Under the pieces are notes generated by a model. That model searched no databases. It was not told the DNA's origin and was given only the letters and a program-made list of their open reading frames with translations. From contig CAZJSR010000004.1 in NCBI GenBank assembly GCA_964548855.1, positions 20,470 to 84,469 of the forward strand: 64,000 nt of DNA, read 5' to 3'. The stretch's first letter is position 1. Every line of letters begins with the position of its first letter. This stretch comes from UBA3206 sp964548855. GTDB lineage: Bacteria > Bacillota_I > Bacilli_A > Acholeplasmatales > Anaeroplasmataceae. The translations under genes and the position numbers were made by a program. Below, in pieces: positions 59,601 through 64,000 of the stretch.

Positions 59601-61362
59601 ACATGATGCACAAGAATTTATTGTTGTAGTACAAGCTGAAAACAAGGATAAGAAGCAATATAAAATTATAATTCTTAAAGGTGATGTTCGTTTAGATGAA
59701 GATAACAAAATAACTTATATTGAAGTTATGGTTGATGGTAAGTTATATCTTGGAAACACTTCTGAAGATGGTACTGAACAATTTAGTCAATCTAAAGAAA
59801 GATATTCATATACTATTCCATTTGGAACTAAGTCTATAACAATCCAAGGATTTAATAATAATACACTTGTTACTATTTCTCCTAAACATATTATTAATTT
59901 AAATGATAGTTCATCTTTATGGGGAACTACAAAAGAATATGATGTACAAGCAACATCACAAAAAGGTGAAAAAGGTACTAAATATACTATTGAATTAACA
60001 TTTGAACAAGGTGACAAAGATACTACATTAGAATATTTAAAAGTAAATGGTGTATTAATAGATGGATTTAATAAGGAAACTCGTAATTATACTCTTGATG
60101 CAGTAATTAATTCTGTATTAGATTTACAAATTAGTGCGAAACCTACTAAATCTACTTCATCTATTTTAAATGATTCATCATTTGTTAATTTCAAACCATC
60201 TGAAATTGATAATTCAGTAACATTTAAGTTTGATTTAGTTGAAGGCGTAAATGTTATTACTATAAATGTTAAGGCACAATCTGGTGATACATTAGCTTAT
60301 ACTATTTCAATTACACGTGCTAAGGCTAAACCTATGCTTGATTATATCAAGGTAGATGGTTCAAATTTATATGATGTAAACAATAAACCTGTTACTAAAT
60401 TTGATCCAAATGTTCAAGTTTATAGAGCTATTCTTCCTTATTCAGTAGGTACAGAAGATAATAATGGTACTGCAAATATTAGAGTTTCTATATCTAATAA
60501 GAACTATATAGTAAGTTGTACTCAAACAGTTCGTGACAATGATGCATCTAATGATGCTGTAATTGTGTTTAAACATTCTACACTTCAAGCAGGAAAAGAT
60601 AATGAAGTAACTATAACTGTTACGGAAGGTGCTGAAGAAAATGTTTATACTTTAATTATTCGTCGTAAGGCAAAACCAAGCACTGACGCAAGTATTACTG
60701 ATATAACAATTAAAGATACAAAAGATGAATTTATCTATACTCCAACTAATAATAATTATTCTATTACTGTTCCAAATAAGGTAAATGATCTTGATATTAC
60801 TACTATACCTACATTTGGAAAGAATGAAGATAGTGATGGTGCAAAAGTAACATATGTTAATGATAAGAATTTACTAATTGGTGAAAACAAGGTATTAGTT
60901 ATTGTTACAGCAGAAGACGGACAAACTCAAAAGGTAGTTGAAATTACTGTTATTCGTGAAAAGATGGATTATTCAATTAATACATCTGCAACTTCATATG
61001 AATGTAGTCTTGATGATACAGCTACAAATAAAGCTACAATTAACTTAGGTTCTCATTCATCAAATGCGATTTCTGATTATACTAAGTATATTAATAATAA
61101 TGGTAATGACCATTTACAAGTTACTGTAATTAATCAAGATACAGTATCTAAAGGTAATGCTCGTGAAGTTATGCTTCAAATTTGTGATGGTACAAATATG
61201 GAATATGTAACATTAACTTTATTAACAGCTTCTAACACAGAAGTAAGTTGGATTGCATGGATATTATTAATCATTGCGTTAATAATATTAATCATAATTT
61301 TATCTTCAGTTATGAAAGATAAGTATGGTTCAATTTCTAAATCTAGAAAAAAATTAGACTAA
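53683..61362 (+). CDS. Membrane-anchored cadherin-like repeat protein with cohesin-like domain
   Basis: 2,559 residues; the start is fixed by GGAGG 7 nt upstream. N-terminus: signal peptide (KKIKK, then a hydrophobic stretch to about residue 24; possible cleavage after SSA or EAA). Residues about 40-165 are an unrecognised domain. About 165-335 have a cohesin-like pattern. About 345-2430 are roughly 20 cadherin-like beta-sandwich repeats, each ending in 'xYTIxVxR' and restarting with 'DATLxxLxVNG'. A last Ig-like segment follows, then one transmembrane helix at about 2522-2541 (WIAWILLIIALIILIIIL) and a basic cytoplasmic tail ending KSRKKLD. The topology is therefore outside-facing with a C-terminal anchor. 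It lies between a dockerin-bearing protein and a c-di-GMP-type protein in one operon. I infer a membrane-tethered stalk presenting a receptor domain; the cohesin call is the least certain part. Confidence 0.94.
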   Translation: MKKIKKIFISIISLFAIFGIALVGSSAKSPKQIEAASQAKFEYKTYLKSDYEEYKTKCITLEEDLTTVIGWDSFYETIPSSVSTSHLEITVTWNNINTIYPNYDKSYIEDVWAQADPEDILECTGDESKSCLEFYGKTVSEYMENTSILITYKVQRKVIKFDSYELVDFSIPSLDETTSFNPGDQMVIETYLLWPDYYYSVQAAFDPKMESNMGKPLSSSNNGVYYVNKNIWDGAISKSMSTSIQGVSGHKNCFVVGGYVTIDSSTDNRFKSDEMVMVGALGLDIDSDANGTYNISVVKGNQTIVMNNNISSINAKDDSSMFDVGSKTITVAGQSTTATIDPDSVKVNNTSPTKTETITGSTLSGKTQFVFDDIDAETAKLTAAAAERGTITSVKYASTIDGALNGTNVTEIGGSYDIPTGNPGDTVYAVITVEAQTGGATEQYVVKITRKMDSTAELSGLTIQTKDSSKNINFKLLDDSGAETTFNKDNTKYKIQVSESVNSIDFTAVFNPGMTCTIDGSTVTSNVLKNINVSSKFSVTIKVTSQDGKNSKEYTFEIEKLSDDVSLGSVNVKVDGTAEIPSVSGTKYTVNDVDYVKTGFTISATNDHNAKIEIDGVVTASGYESKIFEFGLGIAEIKKSVTIKVTSESGLVTETYTVEVTRNAADTNNEKNTFTLYDNNGNVIAGTWSGDTFTASNPVSYEATGIYINATAQSSVATAKFNNASYTLGANSSTVNFTSSNSLSLTLVITSQSGSDKTYTINVKRAEADDTYEFDYEFTYGSNVTINVNKSGDTYTSVSNLPTTVTEVYLKVKPKKSSTTAWIGGTNYTNTTYTATIKLVDVNGAIQNPQTTIIIIFKTQAQQNHEVKFIVKSDTLSDNADISGLTIVGANDNQEYGPTSTADNNYVYQIKKSSAGTQFKLTINGLHSKATVRITNNPSEDSITNGQAYYAGMLLDIETKYYIVVFAESKVTKRKYSLDVKFTDERDTNNNISSITADIELRNALGDLFVFDKSKQAQGTYIVPYSVKQIEFNVVLESTKASLYQGVNGIVNLKVGTNTFIYQAQAENETKGTSYTIIIERQNAKTDANIESITVNTNAVVFNSDAKGVYLLDSDKGIFAADFVITVSTGATFTATYSYNGNTYSKAENFSINSLTKGKYVTITILVKSEKNTIDGNPDVNAYTLYLICASNKSDVSSIEILEDDEFGSELNNTNGKTFEFNKDTKNIPFTIAYSAKNPYIVVESEDANATITGNGFVSVGKGKNDVIVQKNITVSSQYKTILTSLGLTDSNASETVYNFRFTRLAGNSDNTLKELVVKINGVDKNLSIKDINTIEDLGQDLTSVTVIATPNASTSTVSGDIGDVNVTFVSNIATQTLRITVTPEVGDAKTYTIILAATKAELDTDNKIINITVDGAIDGVHYLSNFSSGTQTYNITTMRASAKAANITVTTNKNTSKVEIKVDSSDPEEVKTKRIELVAGTTVTVTITCYAQDGTKGTPYTINIKVPADSTDNTLSNIKVNGTNIGSFLTDGATFDPANDRYTINVKNDVENIKLEPNKNDKYSEIISNDAAEDTQLNIGKNQFIISVKAEDGIQKNYIIDVYRDAPTRLESLEVETDDKILTLSPEFTSETFTYNAEDIAYKYDSVTVTATVPNDYKTHLTVTITGNTNLVADKNNKVTITVTANSGASQEYIVNVKRLKGNDDNSIRSYTDNGVTLEPVELSQLNSEYKFTYKIERDTDPTKTFNPTIEVAENATITLPQINTINPGKNIFIVTVTSETEKSQKYTFTVYYVDTNFTIDGIAVKENASGNSLKDENGNSVEFEQTRTNYSYKVPYSQTSAYIFVQTSSSNAKVYLNDTLMTSGTIKALNEGVNTFKVYAISEYGGYNPTALDIKSSVYTITITREEADTDATLKDLQVIVNGENKLVNFDPDTYEYTITNVDATSIEIKGELKENSKAQILSGTGIKSVTHDAQEFIVVVQAENKDKKQYKIIILKGDVRLDEDNKITYIEVMVDGKLYLGNTSEDGTEQFSQSKERYSYTIPFGTKSITIQGFNNNTLVTISPKHIINLNDSSSLWGTTKEYDVQATSQKGEKGTKYTIELTFEQGDKDTTLEYLKVNGVLIDGFNKETRNYTLDAVINSVLDLQISAKPTKSTSSILNDSSFVNFKPSEIDNSVTFKFDLVEGVNVITINVKAQSGDTLAYTISITRAKAKPMLDYIKVDGSNLYDVNNKPVTKFDPNVQVYRAILPYSVGTEDNNGTANIRVSISNKNYIVSCTQTVRDNDASNDAVIVFKHSTLQAGKDNEVTITVTEGAEENVYTLIIRRKAKPSTDASITDITIKDTKDEFIYTPTNNNYSITVPNKVNDLDITTIPTFGKNEDSDGAKVTYVNDKNLLIGENKVLVIVTAEDGQTQKVVEITVIREKMDYSINTSATSYECSLDDTATNKATINLGSHSSNAISDYTKYINNNGNDHLQVTVINQDTVSKGNAREVMLQICDGTNMEYVTLTLLTASNTEVSWIAWILLIIALIILIIILSSVMKDKYGSISKSRKKLD
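54175..54690 (+). other. Cohesin-like domain (tentative)
   Basis: The segment reads in the order expected of a cohesin fold: 'FNPGDQMVIETYLL' (like the GxxVxVPVxL strand), 'YSVQAAFDPKME' (like FxLxYDPxxLE), 'CFVVGGYVTIDSS', 'EMVMVGALGLDIDSDANGTY' (like GxLaxixFkVkxxAxxGxY), and a closing 'SKTITVAGQ' strand. Identity to textbook cohesins is low. It could instead be another carbohydrate-binding-type jelly roll. Confidence 0.5.
54730..60970 (+). repeat. About 20 cadherin-like beta-sandwich repeats
   Basis: Repeats of 90-120 residues end in TYTVEVTRNAAD, TYTINVKRAEAD, SYTIIIERQNAKT, EYIVNVKRLKGND, VYTITITREEADT, AYTISITRAKAKP or VYTLIIRRKAKPS. The following unit then begins 'DxxLxxLxVNG'. This is the pattern of the bacterial cadherin-like beta-sandwich family. 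I count 19 clear units and one divergent unit at the front. Confidence 0.85.
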
Positions 61363-61364
61363 TT

Positions 61365-61371
61365 AAAGGGG
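61365..61371 (+). promoter_or_regulatory. Ribosome binding site for the GGDEF/EAL gene
   Basis: AAAGGGG lies 9 nt before ATG 61381 but touches the in-frame ATG 61372 with no spacer. The downstream ATG is therefore preferred as the start. Confidence 0.7.
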
Positions 61372-61380
61372 ATGAATAGT

Positions 61381-63852
61381 ATGAGAAATTTATGTAATAT
61401 AAATAGCTTTATAAGTACTATTTCATCAGTAGAAATAGGGATAGTAATTGCGATAGTAGTTATTATCCTTATTGCTACGGCTCTTTATGTTTATAATTAT
61501 CGTTGTCAATTACGTGTTTTCCTTTATATGGACACACAAGGAAGCGTATATAATAGAAAAGGTTTAGAAATATATTTAAAGCGTAATAAAAAGAAATTAA
61601 AGACTTCTTCATTAGTGGTAATTAATATAAAGAATTTAGAGCATTTATATCAAAATTATCCTAAAAAGAATACTTTAATTACTGAAATATGTGATATGTT
61701 TCTTCAAGGAATGTCAAATGTTGAAACAGTCGCAAGAATAGAATTTAGTAGGTTTATATGTCTTTTTGAAGAAACAGACCGTGATAAATTAAAAGAGAAA
61801 TGTATTAGTTTAGAAGAAAAATTTAATGAGTTTGAATTTGAAAATTATGGTAAATTTAAATTCGAAATGCGTTTTGGTATTTATGAAAACGCAGATTTAT
61901 CAAATCCAAAAATTGCAGTAGAAAGAACTATAGAAATATTAAGATATTCAAATGAAAAAGAAGGTAATATTAAGTATTACTCAGATGATGTTGATAGTGG
62001 TATATCTAAGGTAGAATTATTAAATAAAGAAAAAAATGACGCATTAGGAAATGGTAGTTTTGCTTCATATATTCAACCTAAAGTAGATTTCAAAACTGGT
62101 AAGATTGTTGGTGGTGAAATTCTTGTTAGATGGTTAGATGAAAATAATAAGGTAAAGTATTTACCAAGTGATTTCATTCCTACATTTGAACAAAATGGTT
62201 TCATTAGAGATATTGATATTCTAATGTTTAAAAATGCATGTACGCTTGTAAATACATTGGTAAATAAGGGATATAATGATATTGTTATTTCTGTAAATAT
62301 ATCAAACCTACTATTTAAACAACCTGATTTTGTAGATAATATTTATAATATAACAACAGAATTAGGTACTAATCCTAGAAATCTAGAATTAGAAATTACT
62401 GAAAAAACATTTATGAAAGATTTTGTACAATCTTCAAGTATAATATCTTCATTAAAGTCAAAAGGATTTAACGTATCAATGGATGATTTTGGTCAAGAAT
62501 ATTCTTCATTAGGTTCTTTAGCTAATAATCCATTTGATACTATTAAACTTGATCAAATATTCTTTAAGAATAGATTAAGTACTGAAAAAAGTAAATATAT
62601 TATAACTAATATAATTACTATGTTAGAGAAACTTAATTTTAAAATTGTATGCGAGGGAGTTGAGGATGATTCGACTCTTGAGATATTATCACAAATAAAT
62701 AGAAATATTATTATTCAAGGATATTGTTATGCAATGCCTATGAGTCTTTCGGATTTTGAAATGTTCATTAATACTGTATTTCCAATGAATTATGCTGAAA
62801 TTGTAGATTATAAAGAAGAAGTTAAGAAGAAGGTAATTGAAGTTAATACAGCTAATAATGAAATTGAAGTGTTAAAACAACAAATGGTTGAAATGAAAGA
62901 GTTATTTCAAAAGAATTTAGAAGAACAAAGGGCTGCGATAAGAAATTCTAAGGATAATCGTAATTATTATGATGATAATTATTATAATGGTTATAGAGAT
63001 TATCGTTTAAATCGAGAAATGGACCGTATGGAAGATGAAAAGTATGGTATTAAGCGAGAACTTGATGAACTTAGAAAAGCTAAGGCAGATGCTGAAAAAT
63101 CAGCTTTAGAGGCTCGTCTTGATGCTGAAAGGCATGAAAGAGAGATTCTTCTTAAACGTCTTGAAAAACTTGAAAATGATACTAAACAAGCTACAGTTAT
63201 ACAAGATTCTAATAATGAAATAGTTAGAACAAAACCTAATATTGTAGATGAAGATTGTGAGGAAGAAGATTTAGATGAATATGAAGATAATTTCATTGAT
63301 GATGAACTTCAAAGTCAAATTGATTCTAAAATAGACGCGGCGCAATTCCAAGAATTGTTAAAACAATATCTTCATCAATATAAAGGTAGTGAAGAGACTG
63401 AAGTAAATGAAGAGAATAAGAATCTTCCTACAATTGAAAGAATTAATTTAGCTTCTAAAGAGGTTAAATCATATTACAATATGATTAAGAATGCAATTAT
63501 GGAGTATGATGGTATTACTAATAAATTCGCAACTAGATATGATTTATTTAAAAATGGTAAAGATACGGTGTTTAAAATAACATATGTAGGTAAGACTTTA
63601 AAATTATATTTACCTCTTGATCCAAATGCATATCCTCCTGCAAGATTCCATCATAAAGATGTTTCTAGTATTTTAGTTCATAAGAAAACACCTTTTATGG
63701 TGAAAATTAAATCAGATCTTGCACTTAAGAGGGCGTTAATTCTTATTAATGATGCAATGATTACTTTAGGATTATCTAAAAATCCAGATTATAAGAATGC
63801 TAATTACATCGCAAGAAATAGATTTGTTATTCAAAAGAAGAATACAAAGTAA
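61381..63852 (+). CDS. Membrane-tethered degenerate-GGDEF/EAL protein with coiled coil and C-terminal domain
   Basis: 823 residues from ATG 61381; the ATG at 61372 would add three residues but has no spacer to the ribosome binding site. One transmembrane helix lies at about 19-38, and the rest is cytoplasmic. A GGDEF-like domain at about 45-205 has lost its signature (EFSRF at 121-125 replaces GGDEF), so cyclase activity is unlikely. The EAL domain at about 230-465 keeps the metal and catalytic residues: E246 (GGEILVRW in the EALLRW position), N306 (VNIS), E338 (LEITE), D368/D369 (MDDFG), K389, E425 (CEGVED) and Q446 (IQGY). Phosphodiesterase activity or c-di-GMP sensing is possible. A charged coiled coil runs from about 476 to 605, then an acidic linker. 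A C-terminal domain at about 685-823 (motif GKTLKLYLPLDP) resembles a domain seen in other Bacillota proteins that I cannot name. Last gene of the operon; it starts 18 nt after the previous stop. Confidence 0.93.
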   Translation: MRNLCNINSFISTISSVEIGIVIAIVVIILIATALYVYNYRCQLRVFLYMDTQGSVYNRKGLEIYLKRNKKKLKTSSLVVINIKNLEHLYQNYPKKNTLITEICDMFLQGMSNVETVARIEFSRFICLFEETDRDKLKEKCISLEEKFNEFEFENYGKFKFEMRFGIYENADLSNPKIAVERTIEILRYSNEKEGNIKYYSDDVDSGISKVELLNKEKNDALGNGSFASYIQPKVDFKTGKIVGGEILVRWLDENNKVKYLPSDFIPTFEQNGFIRDIDILMFKNACTLVNTLVNKGYNDIVISVNISNLLFKQPDFVDNIYNITTELGTNPRNLELEITEKTFMKDFVQSSSIISSLKSKGFNVSMDDFGQEYSSLGSLANNPFDTIKLDQIFFKNRLSTEKSKYIITNIITMLEKLNFKIVCEGVEDDSTLEILSQINRNIIIQGYCYAMPMSLSDFEMFINTVFPMNYAEIVDYKEEVKKKVIEVNTANNEIEVLKQQMVEMKELFQKNLEEQRAAIRNSKDNRNYYDDNYYNGYRDYRLNREMDRMEDEKYGIKRELDELRKAKADAEKSALEARLDAERHEREILLKRLEKLENDTKQATVIQDSNNEIVRTKPNIVDEDCEEEDLDEYEDNFIDDELQSQIDSKIDAAQFQELLKQYLHQYKGSEETEVNEENKNLPTIERINLASKEVKSYYNMIKNAIMEYDGITNKFATRYDLFKNGKDTVFKITYVGKTLKLYLPLDPNAYPPARFHHKDVSSILVHKKTPFMVKIKSDLALKRALILINDAMITLGLSKNPDYKNANYIARNRFVIQKKNTK

Positions 63853-63878
63853 GGGGCAATTTTTTTGCTCCTTTTTTT
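63853..63878 (+). terminator. Rho-independent terminator at the end of the operon
   Basis: GGGGCAA (63853-63859) pairs with TTGCTCC (63865-63871, one G-U pair) across a short T loop, followed by seven T (63872-63878). The hairpin begins at the base after the stop codon. Confidence 0.9.
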
Positions 63879-63922
63879 GTACTAGTTTTATTCTAATATG
63901 TGAGTTAATTTTTTATACATGA

Positions 63923-63951
63923 TAGAATAAATTAATCAAGTATGTTATACT
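63923..63951 (+). promoter_or_regulatory. Extended -10 promoter of the next gene
   Basis: TGTTATACT at 63943-63951 fits an extended -10 (TGN plus TATACT). The position 17 bp upstream holds only TAGAAT (63923-63928), a weak -35, as is common for extended -10 promoters. Transcription would start near 63958. Confidence 0.55.
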
Positions 63952-63975
63952 ATATTTACGAGGTCAGGTGATATT

Positions 63976-64000
63976 ATGGCGAATTATTTAAATCAAGGTA
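63976..64000 (+). CDS. Start of an unidentified gene (3' partial)
   Basis: ATG 63976 is preceded by AGGTG at 63966-63970 (5-nt spacing) and an extended -10 promoter. Only eight codons (MANYLNQG) are in the window, too few to identify the product. The preceding terminator and this promoter make it independent of the operon. Confidence 0.65.

Noticed and set aside
61381..62000. Active diguanylate cyclase in the last operon gene
   Set aside because: The signature position reads EFSRF instead of GGDEF, so the catalytic loop is lost.

Overview
The window is AT-rich DNA, dominated by A- and T-ending codons, with strong GGAGG-type ribosome binding sites and hairpin-plus-T-run terminators. It encodes Gram-positive-type surface proteins (BspA-type leucine-rich repeats, MBG-type Ig-like modules, dockerins, cadherin-like sandwiches). 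I see no outer-membrane signature. TGG is the Trp codon and no sense TGA is needed, so the standard bacterial code fits. This points to a low-GC Bacillota (Firmicutes) or related lineage, probably anaerobic and gut- or rumen-associated; I cannot name the genus.

All genes are on the + strand and nearly every base is coding. (1) 1-38435 is the 3' part of one giant gene that runs off the left edge: at least 12,810 residues. From its visible start it has an Asp-rich repeat zone, a very long BspA-type LRR zone interrupted by 29 copies of an 'FVG...FGYIFG...YIPxSL...GAFMN' module, about 25 MBG-like Ig modules, and a complete two-loop dockerin. A strong terminator follows. (2) 38623-53670 (5,015 aa) is a shorter relative with the same order (LRR, MBG, linker, dockerin), but its dockerin keeps only the first Ca-binding loop. 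(3) 53683-61362 (2,559 aa) is a membrane-anchored protein: signal peptide, N-terminal domain, a cohesin-like domain, about 20 cadherin-like beta-sandwich repeats, then a C-terminal transmembrane helix and short basic tail. (4) 61381-63852 (823 aa) is a membrane-tethered protein with a degenerate GGDEF, an EAL domain with its catalytic residues in place, a coiled coil and a conserved-looking C-terminal domain. A terminator abuts its stop codon. (5) The first 8 codons of another gene begin at 63976 behind an extended -10 promoter.

Genes 2-4 are spaced by 12 and 18 nt and look like one operon of about 25 kb with a promoter at 38536-38564. My reading is that this is a cell-surface display system: two dockerin-tailed giant adhesin-like proteins without sortase signals, a membrane-anchored cohesin-like stalk that could hold them, and a c-di-GMP-type regulator in the same operon. 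The dockerin is clear in the sequence. The cohesin assignment is pattern-based and is the key point to test.
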